Below are positions 47,287 to 59,242 of a stretch of 64,000 bases of DNA, piece after piece (within the stretch, counting starts at the first letter, position 1; every line of letters starts with the position of its first letter). The stretch is from Hexactinellida sp. DTS-2022 (Eukaryota > Porifera > Hexactinellida): contig JAPNXP010000011.1 of NCBI GenBank assembly GCA_028753945.1, positions 1,116,001 through 1,180,000 of the forward strand, written 5' to 3'. Both the position numbers and the translations under genes were made by a program. The notes beneath the pieces were generated by a model that ran no database searches, was not told where the DNA came from, and was given only the letters and a program-made list of their open reading frames with translations.

Positions 47287-48069
47287 CGAGCCCTTCGGTC
47301 TCGGTCGCTTTGCGACGGTTCGTCACTTCGCGGATCAATTGACGACCACTGCGCAGCCTAGTACGCCTTGAAACTAATCATTTAGAAATATACATCTCTA
47401 TGGTGTATTAAATATATTCCTCATAAAGTCCCCTTAATAAAATACTACACATTGTAATTTGTTTGGGAAATTCAAATACTTCGATTAGTAACTCAATAAA
47501 TTTCAGTTGCACGATAATGTTAGCTCGCATCCAAATACAGTAGATGTCGGATATAAGCACACCGGTTATAAGAACATATCGGATATAAGCACACTATGTT
47601 GGGATACGGATGCCATATACCCTGTATAATTTATGTCGGTTATAAGAACATGTCGGTTAAAAGCACATTAAGTGCAGTTCCCGACGATGTGCTTATAACC
47701 GGCATCCACTGTAATACTAAAGAAAAACATGCAATAGAAATTATAGAATAGAGAAAAGATTAATTGGTTAGATGAATTTATTTTCACTCAATCAGATTGC
47801 AGCCTCAGAAAATCTTTCCAATATGCACAATCAATTTATACTAATTGAATAAGTTAGCTAATCCATACTAACAAAACCTCGAAATTAATTGGCTAACATA
47901 TTTTGTCTACTTCAAATGCAAATATTTCAATTCAAAAACCAATAGATTGTTGTCGCAGTACAAAATTACCCCTGTATACAAATTTTAGCTTTCTGGGACT
48001 CGTAGTCTTTCCAATTAATTCTAGACACACAAACAACAAACAAACAACAATTGCGATTTAATATATAGA
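47287..48069 (-). mobile_element. Helitron-like element
   Basis: The minus-strand 5' end TCTATATATTAAATCGC is followed by the GTTGTTTGTTTGTTGTTTG tract. The 3' end has hairpin CGTCGCAAAGCGACCGAGAC and closes GGGCTCG before T, close to the CTRR rule but not exact. No RepHel gene; 783 bp, interrupted by the pogo MITE at 47538. Confidence 0.6.
47538..47711. mobile_element. pogo/Tigger-like MITE, copy 2
   Basis: Nearly identical to 3924-4096; TA on both sides. Confidence 0.88.
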
Positions 48070-48600
48070 TTTTGCATCATAAATGCTGAAACATAACAAT
48101 AATCAACTCCGATCAATATAAACTCCGGATAAAGCGAACAAAATTTCACCGTCCGTTGGTGCTCATATTGACGAGGTCTACTGTATATAGGCATGCATGT
48201 GAAGATCTTATCCGTGTTTAATATAAATCAATACTGTGTATTCTATTTCCTGAAAATAGTGGCCCTTATACTATAAGAAATATTGCAAAAGTCTGCGCCG
48301 AATGAGGAAAGCATCCTCCAGGTGAATGGCACGATACCACCCTGCCATTCGAGATACCCAGTGATCATCGAATGATATATAGTTGCAGTTATAAATTCTT
48401 CTAAGTCGTTATTTATTAAATATATAGTATAGTCTCAAATCAATTGGAAATTGCATTATCCCGCGTCCTTATACTATAGGCATGATAATTGATGTTGCAC
48501 TACGAATTAAGAGATTTAAACTATATTAGGAGATTGAGCCGATTTTAGATGATTATTAAATTCGGTATATGATATATTCTAATCAGACTTATTATAAATA

Positions 48601-49879
48601 CGAGCCCTTCGGTCTCTGTCACTTTGCGACGGATCGGTGCTACGCACCTCAAGTCAACGGCCGCTATGCTGCCTTACTCCTCACTAAACCATTGATGATA
48701 GAGTAATAAAACATCCCTTCCTACCACTTGCATACTTTTAACTTGTTTACCTAAAATACCCTTTGAAAGCAAACTTCTAGGTTGATTTTGAATTTTCATT
48801 AATTAGTTACCATTTTTGTAAAGAACAACAATAATATTTATATAAAAATGAATAAATTTGAAATTTGAAATCAGCATACTTTTTTACCTATTATAACATT
48901 TGGAAGTTTTATATTCTCCCATCACTTTAATACAACCTGGACAAACAAACACACACATTGCCAGTGCTTGACAAATTAGGTGGTTTGGTGACGTTAGCCG
49001 CCAAACATCTTTCTTAAGCCACCAAATTTTGCATTTGGTGGCTTGACTAATCCACCATAAATTTTGGATTATTTTACTTCGTGTAAATTATATTTTTCGT
49101 TGCATTATTTGTTATTAATATTAGTGTTTTTTTACAGCATCATAAGTTTGTTAAGCCATAAGTAGTTTGTTATTAAACAGACCGTTGTTTATTCTTTAGC
49201 CACCAGAAAAGGTGAGGCGGTGGCTTAATTAGCTACCATCAAAATTTAATTTTGTCGTGCACTCAGGGGCGCCGAAACTGGGGTGGAAGGGTGGGTATAG
49301 ACCCACCCTACAATTATTTAGGGTGGGTTTAACCCACCCTGTTAATGCTCAATATTCCAATCAATATTTTTATTCAATTGACCAAAGTAATTGCTGTTAT
49401 CCAAGATACAATTTTTGGAGGTCTGGAGGTTTCTAATTAATGATTATATATAATTTCTTTTAGTTACACATTTTTAAAAATAACGTACACTAATTCAAAT
49501 TTCAGGCTGAGGTTCTTTTTTTATTTTGTAAATTCAGCCTCAAAGTTCCTATATCGGTTCCTTAAGTTTTGGGCTTAATTAACATTGTAACGTTTCTATT
49601 TGACAATATTGAATTAATCTTATAGAAATAATTTTAGTAATTTAGAAATAAATTATTTTACGTAAATGTAATAATGAATTCTATCTCGGCCTGGAGTTTC
49701 TTATTAAGGTATTCCTTATAAACAAAAAATGTGTATTCTCGATATTAGTCTTATTGAAAAAATATTTAATTTATGTATATCGGGAAGTATACCCACCCTG
49801 ATACAAATGAGTTCCGGCGCCCCTGCGTGCACTGACACAAATACATAATCGAACAACAATCAAGTTTTAATAATATAGA
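48601..49879 (-). mobile_element. Helitron-like element interrupted by a hAT
   Basis: The minus-strand 5' end TCTATATTATTAAAACTTG is at 49879. The 3' end shares CGAGCCCTTCGGTCTCTGTC (plus-strand reading) with the copy at 47287. The hAT at 49264-49825 accounts for part of its length. Confidence 0.6.
49264..49825. mobile_element. 562-bp hAT element
   Basis: Exact TSD CGTGCACT (49256-49263, 49826-49833). Ends CAGGGGCGCCGAAACT and AGTTCCGGCGCCCCTG; GGGTGGG/CCCACCC words inside each end. Confidence 0.93.
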
Positions 49880-50008
49880 TTCATCATTAGTTTTCTTAAA
49901 ATCCTTAGCCCCTGAAAGGTTCTCGCCTAAAATATTTTTGAGCGTGAAACTGAAATAAATCCTAATCAATTCAAAAATTGCAATATACAGTATTACTATA
50001 ACCTCATT

Positions 50009-50280
50009 CAGGGCCGTACCACTAATACAAACTGACCAGGTCAACCTGGGCAGAATTTTTCCAGAACAGGTTCGCACTAACTTGCTGAGTTTCAAAACAA
50101 TTAATAAGATAATATTTTAAAGTTCAAATTATAGTATAATTTTCTAGCGAAACTCCAATAAAGGAAACCATGATATCAAGATTTTAAGAAGTTAATAATA
50201 GAATTTTTTGACAATGGGTAGTCTAGCTTACTCTAGTTAAGTTTGACCTGGGCAGTAATCAATAGGCTCGCACGGCCCTG
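50009..50280. mobile_element. 272-bp hAT-like MITE
   Basis: Ends CAGGGCCGTACCA and CGCACGGCCCTG. Flanks share CTCATT only (6 bp); AGTTTGACCTGGGCAG repeats inside the ends. Confidence 0.75.
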
Positions 50281-50490
50281 CTCATTAGTACGAACAAGGA
50301 TAATGCAAATTTCTGGTTACTATGAGCACAATTTTAGGATTTCTCCAATTCAATTTGAATGACTCCGGTTGATACCAATTTGTTAACATATATGTGCAAA
50401 TAGACAAGGGCAAAATAGCCGAAATAGAAGACACGTAAAGTGATTATTTGATTTATACTGTACTAAGTGACTTTACATTATATTGAGATA

Positions 50491-50675
50491 CAGTCAACTC
50501 CGCTTAATAGAGATACCGGTTAATCGGTTTCTCCGCATAATTGGGTCAAAATTTCACAGGATTTATAGGACATAATTACAGTTTGGCTTACAATATTTTC
50601 GGTTAATCGGTTTCTCTGCTTAATCGGGTCAAAACAAGCTGGTTCCGAGGTGGCTCTATTAAGCGGAGTCGACTG
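50491..50675. mobile_element. pogo-like MITE
   Basis: TA flanks; ends CAGTCAACTCCGCTTAATAG and CTATTAAGCGGAGTCGACTG. Interior repeats GGTTAATCGGTTTCTC. Confidence 0.85.
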
Positions 50676-50878
50676 TACATATAAATTTACTAAAATGGTT
50701 AACAAAATTAGTACCTTCTAAGCCGAAGTTACGTACTAACCGAGTTATACTTTAGTACATATAGTATGCAACAAAACGCAATTTATTGTCAATTGAAGCT
50801 TAATCAATGTTTAATGCTGATATTCGAAATCAGCATAAGATTTCAAGTAATTATAGGGGTCACATGACCAGACATGGG

Positions 50879-51555
50879 GTCAAATACTTTGAGAAGTATT
50901 TATTACAAATACAATACATGTGAAATTCTTAAATACAAATACAAATACAAATACTCCTGAATGACAATGTATTTAAATACAAATACAAATACTTTGGAAT
51001 GTATTTAATTACAAATACAAATCGCAAAAATCGATGTTAATTCAACATATTCTATTACGATCCGCCTGGACCAGGTCATGGTTATTATATTTTTAAAAAT
51101 CTCTATCCCCCCGTCCAAGGACGCCAACTTTTGAGGCCGGACACCAAAAGTTGGGGGGGTCCTAATTGGAAATTGGGGTGGTCCTAATGGGATCGGACCC
51201 CGAAAAAAAGGCAAGATAGCGCCTATGCCCTCATCTCGGTCTCTAAATGATAGAACAATAATGAATATGAATATCAATGAGTGGGACTTTGCCATTGTTG
51301 TTGGGTAAAAACTTATATTCATCTACCTCGATATGATAACATGAATTATCAAGGGTGTATCATTAATATTTGATTGTATTTATATAGTATATTTTAATAT
51401 TTTAAAACTTTTTGATAGTATTTAAATATAAATACAAATACTCTCATTTAGGTAAAGTTAAAATACAAATACAGTACAAATACTTGAAAAAAAAGTATTT
51501 AAATACTCTGAGTAACTCTCAAATACAAATACATATGTATTTGACCCCATGTCTG
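50879..51555. mobile_element. 677-bp hAT element rich in AAATAC
   Basis: Exact TSD CACATGAC (50871-50878, 51556-51563). Ends CAGACATGGGGTCAAATAC and GTATTTGACCCCATGTCTG. Both arms are tracts of AATACAAATAC. Confidence 0.92.
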
Positions 51556-51594
51556 CACATGACCATGTTTGGAGGGAGGGCATTCCTTGACAAC

Positions 51595-51900
51595 GCTGGA
51601 ATGTGATACATTCCAATCTCAAATATTGTTTCTACGCTATCGAGTGACCCCTCTTCATTCACCGCACAGCCATTTGAGAATAACTATGCGTATATAAACA
51701 CTCTACGAGATCATTTAACAAATATTCGCGAGAGCGAGCTTTGTCCGACTTTTTCCGATAATTTTGGCCGCCATCCTGAAAATATTAAAATTTCGTGATG
51801 CCTCCATATCCATATCTTTTTATTATATATTTATCTATGTCTGTGCCAATTTTCCTGCTTGTATCAAAAATGAACAATTATATTGCTAGCTGCCCCACTA
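51595..51900 (-). repeat. dispersed ~310-bp repeat, copy 2
   Basis: Inverted partner of 46628-46955. Confidence 0.88.
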
Positions 51901-52002
51901 TATAGATTATTTTCAGATGTAAAAGGAAATTGCCGTCAAATCAATTCGGACAATTCAGATAAATGTAACTGTTACGTAACACTGTCTTATCTAGCTAAGA
52001 CT

Positions 52003-52360
52003 CAGGGTTCCGCAAATTAGGTTTTTCAGGCCGCATGCGGCCTGAAACAACTTTATGTGTGGCCTCATAGCCCAATGGAAATTTGTATCATGTGTGGCCG
52101 GAGAGACATTTCTGATTTTAATCTAGCCTGCACAGTGCACACATATACACACTGATTTAATTAAATAAAATTGTCATTACCTATATCATAACGGTATTAC
52201 CTTAACTAGAGTCCTTTATGCACATTTTGCTTAGAAATGATCTATAGTTCTAGTATTACAACAACATTATAGTTTTGTTATAAATTTCGAAAATTTTTCT
52301 CGAAATTGTTTGCGGCCTGAGGAAAATTTGTTATGATTATGTGGCCTGATATAAATGTTC
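52003..52360. mobile_element. degenerate hAT, relative of 19878-21040
   Basis: Starts CAGGGTTCCGCAAA, then CAGGCCGCATGCGGCCTGAA as at the right end of the 19878 element read backwards, then the same interior words (attgtttgcggcctgag, gatataaatgttcg). The other terminus is lost. A third CAGGGTTCCGCAAA start occurs at 52557. Confidence 0.75.
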
Positions 52361-52677
52361 GAATGTGGTCCGGCGACGCAGCAACAGGTATTTGAATAGA
52401 TCCAGAAATTATTTCATCATTAAATTGTCAATTAATTTAGAACAGATATATGTAGGTGGTACAGCAAAGCTGGCCATTTTGAAAAGTATGCCACCCCTGT
52501 CACTTTGTTTAGCGATTTTCGCCTATATATTTTTTTATCAGCAATGCTACTTAGCTCAGGGTTCCGCAAACTTTTACTGCTAAATTATTTGCCGTGCCAC
52601 TTTTCGAAAGGAAGGATGTTTGGGTCATGTAACGTTTGAACCGCCAAATAAACATTTGAGGCATACTGATAGTAATT

Positions 52678-52870
52678 ATATGGAACCTCCACAAGCGGGG
52701 CCACTGCAAACGGAGAGCCTTTACAAATTGTGTGAAGAGAATGCAGCAAATTTCTAGTCCCATACAAAAGAATATCCACAAACGGGGAATCTGCAGAAAT
52801 TGGGAATCGGGGTCACTGTGGCTAAAAGCTTGCCCACTTGGCACCTCGTTTCTGCAGGTTTCACTGTAGT
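52678..52870. mobile_element. pogo-like MITE remnant
   Basis: TATGGAACCTCCACAAGCGG at one side and CCTCGTTTCTGCAGGTTTCA followed by CTGTA at the other; phrase ACAAACGGGGAATC inside. Related to the 24095 family in style. Confidence 0.5.
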
Positions 52871-53435
52871 AGCATCTCAATTCACAATAAAAGGTAAATT
52901 ATGCCAAAAAATTACCATTTATAGTAGCGTCTATGTCTCAGAATATCACTGTATGATTGTAATAGCACATCCATGGTTTACTAATAGTATCGTCTCAATA
53001 TACCATGCAACACAATTATTAACAGTAATCACAATATAGATTTAAACTAATGACAGTTCAACAAATTCGAACTAGTGACAATAACAATTCGAACTAATGC
53101 AGCGCCCCCCTTTCTGTAACCCTAAACATAATCCACGGCATAAGAGTAGATGTACCATGTATGGATGTAGAAATAGGATTATTATTAAAGTTTCCCATAC
53201 AATTCCATATTGTAATAAACAGTGATTTGAACGAAGGATGCAGTTAAAAACCAAATTAGGTAGATAAAGGTCCGGCCAAAACGGTACCATCTGGATCTAT
53301 TAATCAAGATAAATGGCTGAAATTGTCGTACTTTCTCTAATACCCATGTTTCTCGAATATGAGAAGCAATAAGATTATCTCTCAAATTACAATCAATAAT
53401 TCAACTATCAAATAGGCTACACTAATAATGCTAAA

Positions 53436-54245
53436 CTACTCAGTAGATTGGTAGTGATTGTCATCACAAGAGCTGTAGACCAGTCCCTCTGAACAAAGGA
53501 ACTCAACAGCTGTTCGAATATCATCAGCTGAGTACTTGCTACCCAGCTTACCAATTATCTCATCGATGTGCATGCCGAACTGTTTTTGACAGGCACGCAG
53601 GAGTTCAAAGGTGTCTTTCTGAATAGGGGACAGGCCAGAGTGGATCTGTGCCACTCCAGGCCCAGCCCGCGAACCCCCGCCTGCATACGAGGTAGTCTCC
53701 ACTTGCATACTATCAGAACTGTAGTGCGCACGCGTTACTGCCAGGTTCACATAGGCTACTTCCAGCAGGTGACGCGTGATCTCATTCATCGTTATAATCG
53801 GGAATATAACGTAGCAGCCAATATGAGCCTTGTCTCCTAATGACCTTAGATTCCCAACCACGCAACAGTACATACCTTCACGCACATCAGCTCGCAAGTT
53901 TTGTTCCTTCACGCCATCATCTACATTAATCCAACGCTTGACCTCCACTTGAGCTCCACTCGAGTCATTCAATGTGTAGTTGTATGTAGTCTGCGCCTCA
54001 CGTATTTCAGTCACCTGTCCCACCATTCTCACCTGTTTAACGGGCTCCCCGTTGATAATGAAGTCATTTCCCTCACTCTTCTTGTTCTCAACTGCTCGTT
54101 GTATCATCAGTGCTGTCACTGGCACCAGAGTACCTCCGCTCCTCATCTCACGTTTAGGTGGACCCTCGCTAGTCCCGCCCATGCTAGTGTCCATTGCACT
54201 CGTGTCTGACATGAACCCTCCACTAAAACTGCTACCCATAGCCAT
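53436..54245 (-). CDS. RPA2: Replication protein A 32 kDa subunit
   Basis: Intact single-exon frame of 269 residues from ATG 54245. RPA32 is the middle subunit of the nuclear single-strand DNA-binding heterotrimer used in replication, repair and checkpoint signalling. The N-terminus is rich in Ser, Gly, Thr and Met (residues ~1-40), like the phosphorylated tail of the family. An OB fold follows (about 45-175: VRMVGQVTEIREAQTTYNYT, VKRWINVDDGVKE, VVGNLRSL, then NEITRHLLEVAYVNL). A Gly-rich linker precedes a C-terminal winged helix (about 205-269: LLRACQKQFGMHIDEIIGKL, AVEFLCSEGLVYS), the partner-binding domain. Length fits the family (about 270). There are no introns, stops or frameshifts. An in-frame TTG upstream (54269) is not needed. 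It is the only clear host gene in the window. Confidence 0.96.
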   Translation of the reverse strand: MAMGSSFSGGFMSDTSAMDTSMGGTSEGPPKREMRSGGTLVPVTALMIQRAVENKKSEGNDFIINGEPVKQVRMVGQVTEIREAQTTYNYTLNDSSGAQVEVKRWINVDDGVKEQNLRADVREGMYCCVVGNLRSLGDKAHIGCYVIFPIITMNEITRHLLEVAYVNLAVTRAHYSSDSMQVETTSYAGGGSRAGPGVAQIHSGLSPIQKDTFELLRACQKQFGMHIDEIIGKLGSKYSADDIRTAVEFLCSEGLVYSSCDDNHYQSTE

Positions 54246-54274
54246 GCTGAATACCCTAGTGGCACACAAACACT

Positions 54275-54279
54275 ATTGG
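54275..54279 (-). promoter_or_regulatory. CCAAT box upstream of RPA2
   Basis: CCAAT on the minus strand about 30 bases before the start codon (TTCCAATAGTG). Suggestive only; no TATA box is placed and the transcription start is unknown. Confidence 0.35.
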
Positions 54280-55289
54280 AACGTAAGTATAATAATCTAT
54301 AATTATAATTAAGATATTCACTAAGATATTCACAAGTACAGCGGATGCCGCTTAATCAGATGGATAATCGGGACAACATGCACATGGTAGGAAACATGGA
54401 CAGAGTAGTTTGATTAAAATTATTAGGTCGCTAATCAATTCTACGTTTTATTAATGTTTTTTTGATGTAAATCAGCCATCTTCTCGATATTGTAATTACT
54501 CTATAGTATACTGAATGCTATAGAACATATTACATAAACTATCTGCTAGATAATACTGTTATTGATTGGTTTGTAAGTGAATATGTGTTCTTACAAGGGC
54601 AATGAAAACACTTGGAAGTTGGAACATTTTACAAGTTGATGATGGTGTCAATTCTATTATTCAAAATAGTAACGTAAATACTACACGTATTCCTAATTTC
54701 TATTTGTAATAATTAATCTTTAATTAATTTAAACATTTGAAGTCTTCACAATTCAAACATTAATTAAATTATATTACACTAAGATGAAATGTAATTTGAA
54801 ATTGAATATTGAAATTCTATTTAAAATAAACATTGGGGAAGTGCAATCAGAAGGAGCACACTCCCATCCCGTCTGTGAGGGGCTTTTAAAAAAATAATCA
54901 CAGGTTTATTTAGATATTATTAGTTCGTCTCTTGTTTCCTACCTGCCATAGCATGTTATTACCGCTAACAAGTATTAATTATTAATACCAGTAAGTAAAA
55001 ATATCTTCCCAGGCAGGGTAGATAAAATAATAATAAATCTGATTTTTTAATTTTTAATTTTTAAATCATGATCTTAAGGATAAGGATCCCCTGGAAATGG
55101 AAACAGTACTTTGGCATTTTAGATTTACCCATAATACCCTTTAATTGATGATATATAGAAAAAACATCCTTAGGAGAATACAACTTCTATATTTTCAATA
55201 ACTAATTCGAATTATTAAAGATTCACTCGATTATAATACTAATTTCGATATAACTGTCGAACAAAAGCGAAATTGAGAAATCGGGCTTC
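54280..55289. other. no gene; upstream flank of RPA2
   Basis: AT-rich. A lone pogo-like terminus (tacagcggatgccgcttaat) at 54338 has no partner. Nothing else supported. Confidence 0.5.
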
Positions 55290-55480
55290 GAGGCGATCAT
55301 TTCCAGGAAATTATATATCTCCTTCCAAATTTTAAATCTCTATCACCAATGGTCTAGTCAGGCCATCGCGTACGGCCGGCCGTAAGTCCGACAGAGGTAA
55401 ATTCAATACTGTGCACTTATAGTATAAAACTTAGTAGGACCCTACTATAACGTTTTTTACTATAAGAAGCACACTAAAAA
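55290..55480 (-). repeat. dispersed repeat, copy 2 (inverted copy at 32695-32890)
   Basis: See the first copy; both contain the CGTACGCGATGGCCTGACTA word in opposite orientation. Confidence 0.85.
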
Positions 55481-55952
55481 TTGATTTGAATAATATAACC
55501 GATTTTTGTATTTAACTGAATGCACTTAGATATGAAGAACATAATATAAAAATTTAAAAGACGAATTCATTCAATAGATTTTGAGTTATAAATTATTCAG
55601 CCCCGAGGTAAACAATTAGATGAGTTGGCAATTGTGTCGGAGTGGAATTATTTACCCAAATAAAAATTGAAAACAAATAACAAAATTTAGCTCAAGGGTC
55701 TAGAAATTGATTAGAAATATTTCTAGGAAGTTAGAGCTAAGCTCTACCTATTCTGGTTTTAAGTTAAAATTCTATCGACGTCATCATATTTTTCCACATG
55801 CCACCACCATATATGTGCAATTGGGCATTGAATTTATATCATTGTGACCTTAAGTAAAATTGGCTTAGAAGCTCGTCCAATAATTAGGCATGCGCTATAG
55901 ATAGATCTGTATAGAAGTTTAGAGCTAACTTCTACCATCATACATTCAGGAG

Positions 55953-56302
55953 CAGTGTTTACCAGAAAAGACCACCTCGGAAAAACCGGAAAAACCCGGT
56001 TTTTTCCACCCCGGAAAAGGGCAGTAAATTTGGAAAAAAACACTTATGACCATACATGGCAAAACTGCAGGCCCATTTATGGTCAGTTTCTATATGCAAG
56101 AGACAGATATTTTAAAGAGATTCTACACTTCTAGTGCCACCGATTGTTAAATTTAGGACTTTTGAGAGTGGATCCCTAATATAAAACAAAGGTTAGTGGA
56201 TTAACCACTAAATACACCGAAATACGTATATTAATTACGCGTAGGCCAGTCAATAGAAAAAGGCAGAAAAGTCCAGAAAAGGGCGGTTTTTTCCGAACAC
56301 TG
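55953..56302. mobile_element. 350-bp hAT MITE
   Basis: Exact TSD TTCAGGAG (55945-55952, 56303-56310). Ends CAGTGTTTACCAGAAAAG and CGGTTTTTTCCGAACACTG. GGAAAA and CCGGAAAAA words inside. Confidence 0.92.
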
Positions 56303-56310
56303 TTCAGGAG

Positions 56311-57027
56311 TTATAAATATGCTTCGTCATGAAAATTGGCACATCTATGCCCATATATGGTCAAAATCTATATTTTAAACGACAATGCTCCAATATATTG
56401 GTGGGGGATAAGAAAAGAAATATATACATTCCAGGGTTGTTAGTGGTTATTTAACACACTTCGTTATTGCGTTATTCATGGGAGTTGGAATTTGGACCCC
56501 TATTTGGTATATCGCCCAGAACTTGTTTCAATTCATATTTATTCAAGTTTTTTGCAATAGCATATAGCATAGCACTCTATATACTAAGGCAATGATAGTC
56601 CATTGAAAATATGGAACATGGACAGCGATGTATAGCTAATTTTCAAAATACTAAATTTATAACGCATACACTCGTTATAAATAATTTCTATTCTAGTTCA
56701 ACTAAAGATGGTGCTACACCTTAAGCAAATCTGGGCTGTGTTCTAGATATATAGTATCAGTAGATAATTGATATTTTAATGAGCATTAGCAACTAGTATA
56801 TTCATAATTTAGGTAAACGTGAATACATAACAAATAAATACAAGTAAGTATGAATACTCCTGGATTGGACTTGTAGATTAATCATTTTACATTAGACTTG
56901 TAAACAAACTACTGGACTGAAGAAACAACTACCGTAGAATATTAGAGACTCAGGGACTTGTATACTAAGTATCTCGCCATCATCTAAACTTTCGAGGTTG
57001 AATTATATAAAAGGAACAGTTTAAAAG
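56311..57027. other. no recognisable feature
   Basis: AT-rich; nothing supported. Confidence 0.5.
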
Positions 57028-57500
57028 TTAATTGTATTTTTTCAGTTTCGTATTATCTCTCTTCAGAACTACAGTATTATAATTATGGACTCGCTTTGAT
57101 AGGATGCAGTTTGACCATGTTACGCATAATTTCTTTAGGACATCGCAGTTCCAAACATTACACCGACACCAATCATTCCACATATCAATATATTTATCTG
57201 TATCATTTTTATAGAAAGTTGTACCAACTTGGTTCGACATTGTCCCAAATAAAATTCTTTGTTAAAAGTACTACAGTTATCAATCTTGATAAAAATTTCA
57301 TACAGGATACAGACACAATCTACTACACAACGAGACGGATATTTGAGAGAGCCTCTATCCAATAAATCTATCAACGTATATTGAGAACCTACATCATTGT
57401 TTACTTCAAGTGATTTGTCTGTCGTTAAGAAATCTTGACAATATGGACAACCATTAGATTTTTTAAGATAAGAGAATACTGCATAGCCTGAAATATACAC

Positions 57501-57969
57501 TCCCCTACCAAAAGTATTCGTACTCCACAAGCATTCCCATAGAAAATAGTAATATAGTGTGTCAATAATAATGTTTATTGTACACTAAATACATGGAATA
57601 TTGCAATTTAGATTTCATATTCGTAATCTACGCATTCGAAATATTTAAAGAAGCTTTGAACTCTATTAGCTACTGATTAGGTTGAAAATTATCATCCTAT
57701 GCCACCATGTGCCACTTATTCCCATCTTGTAGCATGGGGACAATTAGAAGAAGTGGTACATGGTTACACCGGATGATAATTTTCAAACTAATAAATATGT
57801 AATTGAGTTGAAAGCTTCTACAATGGTCAATTCGGTGGCGTAGAATACGATTCTGAAACCAAAGTGGCGACATCTCATAGAATTTGTATACATTAGCGAT
57901 AAATATTAGAGTTATATAGTACTATTTCCATAGGAAATTTTTGGGTGTACGAATACTTTTGGTAGGGGA
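57501..57969. mobile_element. 469-bp inverted-repeat MITE in the P-like gene
   Basis: Inverted ends TCCCCTACCAAAAGTATTCG and CGAATACTTTTGGTAGGGGA, arms of roughly 75 bp (also TATTTTC/ ATGGGAAT-type words). Gene homology stops at one border and resumes at the other. TATAC is present next to both ends. Confidence 0.8.
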
Positions 57970-58347
57970 GGGTATACGAGACAATCAATTTGAACAAGAT
58001 CAATTTGTGGACAAGAAATTTCATTCAATTTATCTATATAGAGTTCTATTTCAAAATCAAGTTGTTCTTCAACATAATTGTTGTCACTAAATTGGCTAAT
58101 ATATTCTTTTAGAGAGACTGGCTTTTCGTCTGAAGTAACTTTGCATTTAATAGCAAACACCTTTAAAATGTTAGAAAGCTGAAGTCTACTTTCACTTTCT
58201 AAAATTTGAGTAAATCATATCTGATAATGAGACCCAGACATTTGCCTATAAGGACCAAAGTGGTTTCTAACGCATCATTTTGGATTCTTGAAGTTAGAAG
58301 ATACTGGTATCCACAGTGCTCAGTAAGTCGTTTAACAAGCATTGGTA

Positions 58348-59008
58348 GGGGAAGCTGCATTTGTCCGAATCGATGAGTTGTCGTTTGTCCGAATTCGTGA
58401 GTTGTCGTTTGTCCGAATCGCTTTTTGTAAGTTCTGCATTTGTCCGAATGGACATTTATGTAAGTTCTGCATTTGTCCGAATCAACTTTTGTAAGTTCTG
58501 CATTTGTCCGAAAGGACTTTTGTAAGTTCTGCGTTTGTCCGAATGGACTTTTGTAAGTTCTGCATTTGTCCGAATGGACATTTATGTAAGTTCTGCATTT
58601 GTCCGAATCAACTTTTGTAAGTTCTGCGTTTGTCCGAATCAACTTTTGCAAGTTCTGCATTTGTCCGAATGGACTTTTGTAAGTTCTGCGTTTGTCCGAA
58701 TGGACTTTTGTAAGTTCTGCGTTTGTCCGAATGGACTTTTGTAAGTTCTGCGTTTGTCCGAATGGACATTTATGTAAGTTCTGCATTTGTCCGAATGGAC
58801 ATTTATGTAAGTTCTGCGTTTGTCCGAATCAACTTTTGTAAGTTCTGCGTTTGTCCGAATGGACTTTTGTAAGTTCTGCGTTTGTCCGAATGGACATTTA
58901 TGTAAGTTCTGCATTTGTCCGAATGGACTTTTGTAAGTTCTGCATTTGTCCGAATGGACATTTATGTAAGTTCTGCATTTGTCCGAATGGACTTTTGTAA
59001 GTTCTGCC
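58348..59008 (-). repeat. left terminal array of the MULE
   Basis: About 18-20 units of 31 or 34 bp with core TGCATTTGTCCGAATGGAC plus linker TTTTGTAAGTTC or ATTTATGTAAGTTC. The outermost three units are 24-bp variants (GAGTTGTCGTTTGTCCGAAT). The unit's GTCC/GGAC arms can form a small hairpin. Confidence 0.95.
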
Positions 59009-59242
59009 CTTTGTAGAATAGAGTTTCTGGAGCCATAAGATATCCATTTTTCGAGAGTGTTGTTTCAATAATATAAAATGGATAAATGGATGAAATGACA
59101 CATCTGTGTTATCAAACAACAATTCGATTGTTGACTTGACGGAAGAACACTTGTATATGTATTCTTTAGTGTACTGAAAATGCATAAATAACTAATCCCA
59201 AACATAATTCCAATATCTCTCCTATTTTACATTATTATTATT

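Noticed and set aside
53568..54312. Plus-strand frames opposite RPA2
   Set aside because: Antisense shadows of a well-conserved coding sequence.
58199..59008. Long open frames through the left array, predicted proteins of up to ~195 residues
   Set aside because: They are translations of a tandem DNA repeat, open in several frames on both strands, with no non-repetitive domain.
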